Both the position numbers and the translations under genes were made by a program. Of a stretch of DNA of 64,000 nucleotides, positions 1-13,942 are shown piece after piece. Position 1 is the stretch's first letter, and the number at the start of each line of letters is the position of its first letter. The stretch covers positions 434,001-498,000 of the forward strand of contig NZ_JBPODT010000004.1 in assembly GCF_051390635.1 (NCBI RefSeq). The letters are read 5' to 3'. The notes under the pieces are model-generated. The model was not told where the DNA came from, made no database searches, and saw only the letters and a program-made list of their open reading frames with translations. The stretch comes from Microbaculum sp051390635 (GTDB lineage Bacteria; Pseudomonadota; Alphaproteobacteria; Rhizobiales; Tepidamorphaceae).

Positions 1-1
1 A

Positions 2-1759
2 AGCGATTCGCAGGGCGGATTCCGGGTCGCCTATGCGGAACCGTCGGATGCGAACGCGGTGCTCTACGTCGTCACCAAGGGCGGCACCGTCGACATCTTC
101 GGGCTGAAGCCCCGGCAGCGCCGGCTCCGGTTCGCGACCGTGCTGGGCCCGGGCTCGCCACCGTCCCAGATCACCATCAACGAGCGGACGACCGTGGCGA
201 CGGCCTATGCCTTCGCGCAGTTCATCGACGGGGTGCAGATCTCCGGCGTCCATCCCGGCCCGAAGAACGCCGCGCTGACCCTGCGCAACCTCGTCAACAG
301 GCGGACCGGCGCGGTCGGCCACGTTCTTGCGACGAAGCCCAACGGCGGCAAGACACAGACGATGCGCGAGTTCAATTCGCTCGCCAACATGCTCGCCACC
401 TGCGCGCGCGGCCTCGCGGACGGGGGCTGCAAATCACTCTTCAACCTGGCCAAGCCGCCCGGCGGCAAGCGGGCGAAGAACACCCTGCAGGCGGCCGTCA
501 ACATCGCCCACTACCCGGGCCGGAAGGCGAAGAAGCTGTTCCGGCTCTCGCAGCGCGTCGCCGTCTATGGACCGGCCCTAACGAGCCCGATCGCCACCTG
601 GACGCTGACCCTGCTCTACGACGGCGGCGGCGGACAGCTGGACGGGCCGGGCAACATGGTCTTCGACAAGGAGGGCAACGTCTGGATCGGCAACAACTAC
701 CAGTACCAGCGACGCGCCAAGACGCCCGCCTGCGGCGACACCCACCTGATCCGGCTGACGCCGGACGGCAGGAACTATCCCGGCGCGCCCTATACCGGCG
801 GCGGCATCTACGGCGTCGGCTTCGGCATCGCGATGGATCCCGACGAAAACATCTGGCTGGGCAATTTCGGCTTCTCGGGCAGGGGCTGCGACCAGCCGCT
901 GGGCGACGACCAGACCGTCTCCCTGTTCAATTCCGACGGCGTGGCGCAGGCGGGCAGCCCCTACGCCGACGGCGGCGTCAACCGGGTGCAGGGCCTCGCC
1001 ACCGACGTCGACCGCACGGTCTGGTTCGCCAATTGCGGCGGCGACAGCGTCGCCGTCTATCCCCTCGGCGATCCTACGGCGGCCGTCAACCACGCGCCGT
1101 GGGGCCTGGAGAAACCGTTTGGCGCGGCGGTCGACAGCCAGCACCACGCCTGGTTCACCGCCAACAACACCAACCGCGTGTTCAAGCTCGACCGCCTCGG
1201 CAACGTCCTCGTCCGCACCGAGCGCGGCGAAAACGGGATCAAGCGGCCGATGGGCATCGCCGTCGACAGCCTGGACAACGCCTGGGTGTCGAATTCCGGC
1301 GCCATCGCGGCGCCCTGCTATTTCGGCAAGACACTCAACATCCCGGACAAGGCGGATGCGTCGGTCTCGATGGTCACGCCGGACGGCACCGTCAGCAAGG
1401 CCTACACCAATGGCGGCGTCTTCCTGCCCTGGGGCATCGCCGTCGACGGCGACGACAACGTCTGGGTGGCGAATTTCGGCGGCTTCCGGGTCGGGCACCT
1501 CTGCGGCGCGCGCCCCGAGAACTGCCCGCCGGGCGTGAAGACGGGAGAGTCGATCGCGCCGAAGAAGACGGGCTACGCGTTCGACGGCCTGGTGCGGGTC
1601 ACCGCCGTGCAGATCGACGCGTCGGGCAACGTGTGGCTGACCAACAACTGGCTGACCGTTCCCTATCAGACCAATCCCGGCGGCAAGACCATGGCGGTGA
1701 TGATCGGGATGGCCGCGCCGGTGAAGACGCCGCAGGTCGGCCCGCCACAGAAGCCGTAG
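2..1759 (+). CDS. NHL-repeat beta-propeller protein, 5' end outside window
   Basis: The reading frame is open to the left edge, so the true start lies upstream; the GTG at 59 is only the first start-like codon inside the window. After an N-terminal stretch of about 180 residues the protein has at least seven spaced copies of a blade motif of the type G-I-A-x-D-x-x-x-N-x-W-x-x-N (GNMVFDKEGNVWIGN, GIAVDSLDNAWVSN, GIAVDGDDNVWVAN and others). This pattern is typical of NHL or Vgb (streptogramin lyase)-like six- or seven-bladed propellers, usually extracytoplasmic and of unknown ligand. Any signal peptide would be outside the window. The pattern is clear; the function is not. It ends 75 bp before the convergent trpS, with a shared terminator between. 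Confidence 0.75.
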   Translation, partial: SDSQGGFRVAYAEPSDANAVLYVVTKGGTVDIFGLKPRQRRLRFATVLGPGSPPSQITINERTTVATAYAFAQFIDGVQISGVHPGPKNAALTLRNLVNRRTGAVGHVLATKPNGGKTQTMREFNSLANMLATCARGLADGGCKSLFNLAKPPGGKRAKNTLQAAVNIAHYPGRKAKKLFRLSQRVAVYGPALTSPIATWTLTLLYDGGGGQLDGPGNMVFDKEGNVWIGNNYQYQRRAKTPACGDTHLIRLTPDGRNYPGAPYTGGGIYGVGFGIAMDPDENIWLGNFGFSGRGCDQPLGDDQTVSLFNSDGVAQAGSPYADGGVNRVQGLATDVDRTVWFANCGGDSVAVYPLGDPTAAVNHAPWGLEKPFGAAVDSQHHAWFTANNTNRVFKLDRLGNVLVRTERGENGIKRPMGIAVDSLDNAWVSNSGAIAAPCYFGKTLNIPDKADASVSMVTPDGTVSKAYTNGGVFLPWGIAVDGDDNVWVANFGGFRVGHLCGARPENCPPGVKTGESIAPKKTGYAFDGLVRVTAVQIDASGNVWLTNNWLTVPYQTNPGGKTMAVMIGMAAPVKTPQVGPPQKP

Positions 1760-1783
1760 GGCCTCCGGACCGTCCGACACCAA

Positions 1784-1816
1784 AAAACGCCGGGTCTCAA
1801 CGAGGCCCGGCGTTTT
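1784..1816. terminator. bidirectional intrinsic terminator between the propeller gene and trpS
   Basis: An 11-bp perfect stem (AAAACGCCGGG at 1784-1794 with CCCGGCGTTTT at 1806-1816) surrounds an 11-nt loop. The A run on one side and T run on the other give a U tract on either strand, so it can stop both convergent transcripts. Confidence 0.85.
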
Positions 1817-1834
1817 CCTTTCCTTCGATACCCG

Positions 1835-2881
1835 TCAGCGCAGGAAGCCGACGATGTCCTTGACCGCGTGCATCACCGGCGCGGCGATGTCGCGGGCCTG
1901 ATCGGCGCCGCGCTTCAGGACCCCGTCGATATAGCCGGGATCGGCGGTCAGCCGGCGCATCTCAGCCGCGATCGGCGCGAGCTTGGCGACCGACAGATCG
2001 GCCAGCGCCGTCTTGAAGATCGAGAACTGGGCGCCGCCATATTCCTTCAGCACCGTCTCCCTGTCGGCCCCGGCCAGCGCGGCGTAGATGCCGATCAGGT
2101 TCTCGGCTTCCGGGCGACCCTCCAGGCCCTCCGCCTCGCTCGGCAACGGCTCGGGATCGGTCTTCGCCTTGCGGATCTTCTGGGCGATGGTGTCGGCGTC
2201 GTCGGTCAGGTTGATGCGGGCATAGTCGGAGGGGTCCGACTTCGACATCTTCTTGGACCCGTCGCGCAGGCTCATGACGCGGGTCGCCGGGCCCTGAATG
2301 ATCGGCTCGGGCAGCGGGAAGAACGCGTCCTCGCCGGTCACCCGCGCGATCGAGGCGGCGAAGTCGTTGTTGAACTTCTGGGCGATGTCGCGGGACAGCT
2401 CGAGATGCTGCTTCTGGTCCTCGCCCACCGGCACGTGGGTGGCGCGGTAGACCAGGATGTCGGCGGCCATCAGGTTGGGATAGGCGAACAGGCCGACGGA
2501 GGCGTTCTCGCGATGCTTGCCCGCCTTCTCCTTGAACTGGGTCATCCGGTTGAGCCAGCCCATGCGGGCGACGCAGTTGAACACCCAGGCGAGCTCGGCG
2601 TGCTCGGCGACCTGGCTCTGGTTGAAGACGACATGCTTGTCCGGGTCGATGCCGGCGGCGATGAAGGCGGCCGTCACCTCGCGGGTGCTCTTGCGCAGCT
2701 CCTCGGGGCCGCCCCAGACGGAGACCGCCTGCGTGATCGCGTGCATGTCGACCACGCAATAGATGCAGTCATAGTCGTCCTGCAGGGCAACGAAGCGCGT
2801 GATCGCGCCGAGATAATTGCCCAGATGCAGGTTTCCGGTCGGCTGGACGCCGGAAAAGACGCGCTGCGGGAACGCCGCCAT
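1835..2881 (-). CDS. trpS: tryptophanyl-tRNA synthetase (class I)
   Basis: Cytoplasmic enzyme that charges tRNA-Trp with tryptophan. The class I signature appears as TGNLHLGN (residues 15-22) and the KMSKS loop is exact at 211-215. The length of 348 residues is normal for bacterial TrpRS. An upstream in-frame start would add 42 residues of Arg/Pro-rich sequence; I chose the ATG at 2881 because homologues begin near it and AAGGA lies about 10 nt upstream. It is the last gene of the mutS-glnD-murJ-trpS run, 64 bp after murJ, and ends at a strong bidirectional terminator. Confidence 0.95.
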   Translation of the reverse strand: MAAFPQRVFSGVQPTGNLHLGNYLGAITRFVALQDDYDCIYCVVDMHAITQAVSVWGGPEELRKSTREVTAAFIAAGIDPDKHVVFNQSQVAEHAELAWVFNCVARMGWLNRMTQFKEKAGKHRENASVGLFAYPNLMAADILVYRATHVPVGEDQKQHLELSRDIAQKFNNDFAASIARVTGEDAFFPLPEPIIQGPATRVMSLRDGSKKMSKSDPSDYARINLTDDADTIAQKIRKAKTDPEPLPSEAEGLEGRPEAENLIGIYAALAGADRETVLKEYGGAQFSIFKTALADLSVAKLAPIAAEMRRLTADPGYIDGVLKRGADQARDIAAPVMHAVKDIVGFLR

Positions 2882-2945
2882 TAGACCCTGTCCTTGCTGA
2901 AAGCGCTGGAGTGCCGGGGCCTTATGGCCGATCGGGGCCGAGGTT

Positions 2946-4526
2946 TCAAGCCGAAGGGGCTTCGGGTTTCGTCGCCGACTTCGAGAAGGCGCGGGCCAGA
3001 TCGGCACGGGTCATCACGCCGGTCGTCGCGGCGAGGCCGGCGAAGACGACGACGCCGACACCCACCAGGATGAGCAGCGTGGCGACGGCGCCGAGCGATC
3101 CGTGGGCGGCGAGCGGCGCGAGCAGCCAGTTCGTCGCCACCAGCGCCGCCGACATCCACGCGGTCGCGTGCAGGGCGAGCAGGGTGCGGCGCTTGACGCG
3201 CGCGTCGGGCACCAGATGGCCGGTGCGCCACAGCGTGTAGCCGAGCAGGCCCGAATTGATCCAGCCGGCGATCGAGGTGCCGGCGGCGATGCCGACATGG
3301 CCGAAGGCCGGGAACAGGGCGAGCGAGAAGGCGATGTTGGCGGCGACGTTGACGCCGGCGTAGTACATCGGCGTGCGGGTGTCCTCGCGGGCGAAGAAGG
3401 CGGGCGCGAACACCTTGTTGAGCACGAAGGCGGGCAGGCCGACGGCGAAGGCGGCGAGCGCGGCGGCGGTCGCGGCGGTGTCCTCGGGGCCGAAGGCGCC
3501 GCGCTCGAACAGGCCGCGGATGATGGCGTCGGGCACGAAGAACAGCGCGGCGGCGGAGGGCAGCGTCAGGGTGAGCGCGAATTCCAGCGCGCGGTTCTGG
3601 CCGTTCATCACCGCCTCGTCGTCGCCGGCGCGCAGGCGGCGCGACAGCTCGGGCAGGAGCACGATGCCGATGGCGATGCCGATGGTGCCGAGCGGCAGCT
3701 GGTAGAGCCGGTCGGCGTAGTAGAGGAACGACACCGCCCGGTCCTGCAGCGAGGCGATCATGGTGCCGACCATGATGTTGATCTGGGTGATGCCGCCGGC
3801 GATGACGCCGGGAATACCGAGGGCGACGAGCCGCTTCACGCCGGGCGTCAAGCGCGGCCGGACCAGCGTCAGGCCCATGCCGGCGCGGCGGGCGGCCCAG
3901 CCGAGCATGACAAGCTGGGCGATGCCGGCGATGAAGACGCCGATCGCCAGGTAGACGCCGGCGGTCTCGCTGCCGTCGGCCTGGACCGCGTGGATCGTCA
4001 GCAGGGCGCCGATCAGCACCGCGTTGAGCAGGGCCGGCGCGAAGGCGGCGGCGGCGAAGCGGCCGAGCGCGTTGAGCACGCCGGACAGGAGCGCCACCAG
4101 CGAGATGAAGGTGAGATAGGGAAAGGTGATGCGGGTCAGCAGCACCGAGAGGCCGAACTTGCCGGGATCCTCGACGAAGCCGGGCGCCAGCAGCAGCATG
4201 AACACCGGCATGGCGATCTCGGCGAGCGCGGTGAGCACGAGCAGCGCGAACAAGAGCGCGGCCAGCGATTCCTCGGCGAAGCGGCGGGCCTGGCGCGCGC
4301 CCTCGCCTTCCAGCGCCTTGGCGAACAGCGGCACGAAGGCGGCGTTGAACGCGCCTTCCGCGAAGATGCGGCGGAACAGGTTGGGCAGGCGGAAGGCGAC
4401 GAAGAAGGCGTCGGCGACGGGCCCGGTGCCGAGCGCGGAGGCGGTCAGCACGTCGCGGGCGAAGCCGAGGACGCGGCTTACGATCGTGCCGCCGCCGACA
4501 GTCGCGAAATGCCGTAACAGTGCCAT
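2946..4526 (-). CDS. murJ: lipid II flippase MurJ (MviN)
   Basis: Inner-membrane flippase that moves the peptidoglycan precursor lipid II to the periplasmic face. The 526-residue protein is hydrophobic throughout, with about 14 likely membrane segments. The N-terminus has the family pattern with GGGTIVSRVLGFARD and the conserved ADAFFVAFRLPNLFRR region. I chose the ATG at 4526 (MALLRHFATVGGG), which has AAGGG about 7 nt upstream, over a start 33 nt earlier. It lies between glnD and trpS on the same strand with gaps of about 65 bp; glnD-murJ-trpS is a familiar alphaproteobacterial order. Confidence 0.95.
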   Translation of the reverse strand: MALLRHFATVGGGTIVSRVLGFARDVLTASALGTGPVADAFFVAFRLPNLFRRIFAEGAFNAAFVPLFAKALEGEGARQARRFAEESLAALLFALLVLTALAEIAMPVFMLLLAPGFVEDPGKFGLSVLLTRITFPYLTFISLVALLSGVLNALGRFAAAAFAPALLNAVLIGALLTIHAVQADGSETAGVYLAIGVFIAGIAQLVMLGWAARRAGMGLTLVRPRLTPGVKRLVALGIPGVIAGGITQINIMVGTMIASLQDRAVSFLYYADRLYQLPLGTIGIAIGIVLLPELSRRLRAGDDEAVMNGQNRALEFALTLTLPSAAALFFVPDAIIRGLFERGAFGPEDTAATAAALAAFAVGLPAFVLNKVFAPAFFAREDTRTPMYYAGVNVAANIAFSLALFPAFGHVGIAAGTSIAGWINSGLLGYTLWRTGHLVPDARVKRRTLLALHATAWMSAALVATNWLLAPLAAHGSLGAVATLLILVGVGVVVFAGLAATTGVMTRADLARAFSKSATKPEAPSA

Positions 4527-4592
4527 GGAAAACCCTTCAGGCGCGTGAGCGCGGGACACTATCCGAAACGGGACGCGCCGTCATCGGCGGCG

Positions 4593-7435
4593 TCATGCCG
4601 CCTCGCCCGCCCTGGCGCCTGCCCTGGCCCCGTCCTTGCCACCGTCCTTACTGGTTTCCTTACTGCCTTCCTTCTGGGGCTGGAAGACCTGCAGCAGGCG
4701 GCGGCGGATCGCCGCCTGGCGGTTGGCGTTGGTGATCTTCTGGCCGGTCAGGTCGGTCACGTAGAAGACGTCGACGGCGCGCTCGCCGAAGGTGGCGACA
4801 TGGGCCGAGGCGATGTTCAGGTTGAGGCGCGCGAGCACGTCTGTGAGCTCGTAGAGCAGGCCGGGGCGGTCGAGGCCCGACATCTCGATGACGGTGTAGC
4901 GGTTCGACCAGGTGTTGTTGACGAGCACGTCCGGCTCCACCGAGAAGGCGCGGATCCGGCCCTTGGTGACGGCGCGCTGGCCGACGAGGTCGCGCAATTT
5001 CACCGCGCCGGCGAGCGCCTGCTCGATGACCTTGCCGATGCGCTCGGCGCGGCGCCGCTCGTCGGCGTCCTCGGGCAGCTCGCGCGACACGAAGATGGTG
5101 TCGAGGGCGTAGCCGTCGGAGGTGGTGAAGATCTGCGCGTCGACGATGTTGGCCCCGGAGGCGGCACAGGCACCGGCGATGATGGAGAGAAGCCGCGGGT
5201 GGTCCGGCGCGAACACCGTTATCTCGGTGATGTCGCGGAACTCGTCGGGGCGGGCGCGGATCGCGAGCTTGCCGCCCTTGCCGTCCATCGCGTGCAGCAA
5301 GCGGGCGTGCTCGATCTGGCGGGGCAGGTCGGTGCGCACCCAGTAGGCGGGATAGTGGCGCTCGCAATAGGCGTCGAACTCGGCCTGCGGCCAATCGGAC
5401 AGCTCCTTGCGCAGGCGGGCGCGGGCGGACTCGATGCGGAACTTGCGCTGCTCCTGGCTGTGACCGCCGGCCAGCACCGGCTCGGTCTCGTAATAAAGCG
5501 TGCGCAGGAGCTGACCCTTCCAGCCGTTCCAGACGCCGGGGCCGACGGCGCGGATGTCGGCGACGGTGAGGATCAGCAGCAGCTTCAGCCGTTCCGGGCT
5601 CTGCACCGTGGCGGCGAAGTCCTCGATGGTCTTGCGGTCGGCGAGATCGCGCGACTGGGCGATCATGCTCATGTCGAGATGGTGCTCGATCAGCCAGGCT
5701 ACCGTTTCGGTATCGGCGGCGGAGAAGCCGAGCCGCGGCGCCAGCCGGCGGGCGACGCGGGCGCCGGCGATCGAATGGTCCTCCGGCCGGCCCTTGGCGA
5801 TGTCATGCAGGAACAGCGCCAGATAGAGCACGTCGCGGCTGCGGATCGTGCGGATGATCTCGTTGGAGAGCGGATGGTCGTCGGCGAGGCGGCCGTGATC
5901 GATGTCGGCCAGCAGGCCGATGGAGCGGATCAAGTGCTCGTCGACGGTGTAGTGGTGGTACATGTTGAACTGGACGAGCGCGACGATCTTGCCGAAATCG
6001 GGGATGAAGCGGCCGAGCACGCCGGCCTCGTTCATGCGGCGCAGCACCACCTCCGGATCGTTGCGCGAGGTCAGGATCTTGAGGAACAGCGCGTTGGCCT
6101 CCTCGTTCTCCCTGAGCTTGGGACCGATCAGCTTGAGCGAGCGGTGGGCGATCTTCAGCGCCTCGGGGTGGAACGGGATGTTGTACCTGTCGGCGAGATG
6201 GAACATCCGGATCAGATTGACCGGATCGCGCTCGAAGGCGAGGTCGTCGGCGATGTTGAGGCGGTCGGATTCGATGACGAAGTCGTCGCTGTCCGACAGC
6301 TTGCCCGGGCGGCGGCGGCGGAAGCGCTGCATGAACCGCGACAGGACCTGCGTGCGCTTGACGTGCTGCACCTCCAGCGCGTTGCAGAAGATGCGGGTCA
6401 GGTCGCCGACGTCCTTGGCCATCAGGAAGTAGTGCTTCATGAACCGCTCGACGTCGCGGACGCCGGGATGCGGCAGGTAGCCGAGCCTGGTCGCCATGCC
6501 GCGCTGCAGGTCGAAGGTCAGCCGCTCCTCGGCGCGGCCGGTCATGAAGTGCAGGTGGCAGCGCACCGCCCAGAGGAAATCCTCGCACTTGCGGAACAGG
6601 CGGGACTCCGACTTGTCGAAGACGCCGGCCTCGACCAGGCCCTCGCCGCTGTCGGCGCCATAGAAGTACTTGCCGATCCAGAACAGCGTCTGGAGGTCGC
6701 GCAGGCCGCCCTTGCCGTCCTTGACGTTGGGCTCGACGAGATAGCGGGATTCGCCGGAGCGGGTGTGGCGGGCGTCGCGCTCGGCGAGCTTGGCCTCGAT
6801 GAACTCCGGGCCCGTTCCGGCGACGACATCGGCCTGGAAGCGCTCTTCGAGCTCGTCGAACAACGCGCGGTCGCCGCAGATGAAGCGGGCATCGAGGATC
6901 GAGGTGCGGATCGTTATGTCCGCGTTCGACAGGCGCACGCACTCGTCGACGGTGCGCACCGCGTGGCCGACCTTCAGCTCCATGTCCCACAGCGTGTAGA
7001 GCATCTGCTCGCAGACGCTCTCGCTCCAGGCGGTCTTCTTGTAGGGCAGCACGAACAGGAGATCGACGTCGGAGCCCGGCGCCATGGTGGCGCGGCCGTA
7101 GCCGCCGACCGCGATCACCGACAGCCGCTCCGACGACGAGGGATTGGTGACGGGATAGAGGTGGCGGGTGGTGAAGGCGTAGATGCCTTGGATGATCGCG
7201 TCCTGCAGCGCGCCGATGCGGCGCGCGCAGGCCAGGCCGCGGCCGTCCTCAGACAGCCACGTCTCGATCGTCTCGTGGCCGCGCGCCCTGAACGCCTTCA
7301 GGTGGGCGAGCATGGCGGCGCGGAAGTCGTTGCCCGCGCCATGCTTTTCGAACAGGACCCCCAGCTCGCCGGCCAGGGCGTCCGGATCGGCGATTTCGGC
7401 GAGGTTGCGAGCCGACCTGTTCGTCGAGCGCTTGT

Positions 7436-7439
<4 letters not shown>
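4593..7439 (-). CDS. glnD: PII uridylyltransferase / uridylyl-removing enzyme
   Basis: Bifunctional nitrogen sensor that uridylylates PII (GlnB/GlnK) at low glutamine and removes UMP at high glutamine. Four regions are visible in order: the nucleotidyltransferase site GGYGRATMAPGSDVDLLF near residue 110 with its paired Asp residues, a GlnD-specific linker, the HD hydrolase site (LFLHDIAKG), and two C-terminal ACT domains (VFAPDHPRLLSIIAG and EMSGLDRPGLLYELTDV), which bind glutamine in the family. At 948 residues it is full length. Its ATG overlaps the mutS stop in an ATGA, so it is probably translationally coupled to mutS. Confidence 0.96.
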
Positions 7440-10318
<2,879 letters not shown>

Positions 10319-10376
10319 GGCGCGGACCCTAGCAGAACAAATGCGCGGTTTCACCGGCCGTTATCCGGAAGGCGAC

Positions 10377-10403
10377 TTGAGCACGCATCGGGGCCCTTAT
10401 AAG
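10377..10403 (+). promoter_or_regulatory. candidate promoter of maeB
   Basis: TTGAGC (10377-10382) and TATAAG (10398-10403) are separated by 15 bp, slightly short for sigma-70. CTTG followed by CCTTATA also resembles the alphaproteobacterial sigma-32 layout seen before dnaK. It would give a leader of about 48 nt for maeB. Confidence 0.35.
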
Positions 10404-10458
10404 GTCCGGGTCCCGCCGGCGGCGGACCTCAACAACGCGCTTAAGGACAGAACGGCAC

Positions 10459-12741
<2,283 letters not shown>

Positions 12742-12851
12742 GGGCGTCCGCCTCCTCGCACCCCCGGGCACGCCTCGGGCACACGCCCCGGGCCGGGGGG
12801 CTCGCGGCTCGGGGGCCGGGGCTACGGGGAGGCGGGACCGGTCTTGCCGGG

Positions 12852-13814
12852 CTACGAGGCCAGGCGTTCCTTCGGCGCGCCGAAATGGCCGTAGTAGCGC
12901 GAGTAGCGCGGATTGATCGCCGAGACCGGCAGCACGATGCAGACATCGGTGGTGCCGAACTGGTGGTCGACCACCGCGCCGTCGCCGATATAGGCGCCGA
13001 GCCGGAGATAGCCCTTGATCAGCGGCGGCAGCTCGTTGAGCGCGGCGCGCGTGTCGATCTGTTCGGGGCCCATCCGGTTCATCGGCACGTAGCGGGAGGG
13101 AAGGGCGCGGATGCGCCATTCCTCCGGCGCGGCGGCGTGGTGGTGCAGAAAGGAGAGCGGCAGCGACAGCTTGCGCGGCTCGATGCCTTCCAGACTGGCG
13201 CAGCCGATCATCACGTCGATCTCGTGATGCTGCACATAGGCCCAGTTGCCGGCCCACAGCAGCTCGACGGTGCGTTTGTTACGGTATTCCTTGAGGACGC
13301 AGGAGCGGCCGAGCTCGAGAAACCGCTTCGGCCGGTGGCGGGCGACGAGCGCGTCGATCTCGTATTCGCCGGCGGTATAGAACCCGCCGAACTGCTCGGC
13401 GACCTCCTGGCGCAGCAGCCGGTAGGTGCCGACCACGGCGGGCTTGCGCTTGCGGCGCATGCCGCGGAACAGCGCCGGATCGGGCTCGTGGTCGATGACG
13501 AGCAGGTGATCGCAGATCGAATCGAAGCCGTCGATGTCGCGCCGCCACAGCTTTCCGGTGGCGCCGGCCTGGGCCGACATCTCGCGATAGAAGACTCGGT
13601 AGCGCAGCGCCTGCGCAAGCCGCACCTCGCGTGCGTTGCGAGCAAGCCGCACCTCGAGCGAGCCGATCCGCTTCAGCGGCTCCGCCAGGGGAGTGCCGCT
13701 AAAACCGGTACCGTGGGCCGCATACCCGGCGTACGGCCCGCCCGGAACGAAACGACGCACCAGCCGGGTCGGCCGGAACTTGTCCGTCAAACGCATCTGA
13801 CCTCGTTGGCGCAT
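12852..13814 (-). CDS. GNAT-type N-acyltransferase, OlsB-like
   Basis: 320-residue protein similar to L-ornithine N-alpha-acyltransferases (OlsB), which use acyl-ACP to make lyso-ornithine lipid. Supporting motifs are the N-terminal LRYRVFYREM block, the VVGTYRLLR strand, the ELGRSCVLKEYRNKRTVELLW core and YLRLGAYIGDGAVVD near the C-terminus. The ATG at 13814 is set by a strong GGGAGG 7 nt upstream; a TTG 21 nt earlier is less likely. No olsA (second acyltransferase) is beside it, so ornithine lipid synthesis is an inference and another acyl-HSL-like GNAT function is possible. A good promoter lies upstream. The 110-bp gap to maeB is very GC-rich with no U tract. Confidence 0.75.
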   Translation of the reverse strand: MRQRGQMRLTDKFRPTRLVRRFVPGGPYAGYAAHGTGFSGTPLAEPLKRIGSLEVRLARNAREVRLAQALRYRVFYREMSAQAGATGKLWRRDIDGFDSICDHLLVIDHEPDPALFRGMRRKRKPAVVGTYRLLRQEVAEQFGGFYTAGEYEIDALVARHRPKRFLELGRSCVLKEYRNKRTVELLWAGNWAYVQHHEIDVMIGCASLEGIEPRKLSLPLSFLHHHAAAPEEWRIRALPSRYVPMNRMGPEQIDTRAALNELPPLIKGYLRLGAYIGDGAVVDHQFGTTDVCIVLPVSAINPRYSRYYGHFGAPKERLAS

Positions 13815-13902
13815 ACTGGCGCCTCCCCCGTGCAAAGACCAGGAAGCGTCGGAAACGCCGCCCGAATCGGACCGGCCTCACATCCCCGCCTTCGACTTAA
13901 GA

Positions 13903-13931
13903 ATCATAGTTCGGAGACGGTTCCATGACAA
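13903..13931 (-). promoter_or_regulatory. sigma-70-type promoter of the OlsB-like gene
   Basis: On the minus strand TTGTCA (13931-13926) and TATGAT (13908-13903) are exactly 17 bp apart, each matching consensus at 5 of 6 bases. The -35 hexamer lies just beyond the histidine kinase stop codon. Transcription from about 13896 would give a leader of about 80 nt. Confidence 0.6.
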
Positions 13932-13942
13932 TTGCGACGCGA

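Noticed and set aside
578..1783. Long minus-strand open frames opposite the propeller gene
   Set aside because: Arg/Asp/Val-rich composition typical of antisense frames in high-GC DNA; the plus frame shows clear propeller motifs.
12742..12851. GC-rich spacer between maeB and the OlsB-like gene as a terminator
   Set aside because: An 8-bp inverted repeat (CCGCCTCC/GGAGGCGG) exists but the loop is about 70 nt and there is no U tract.
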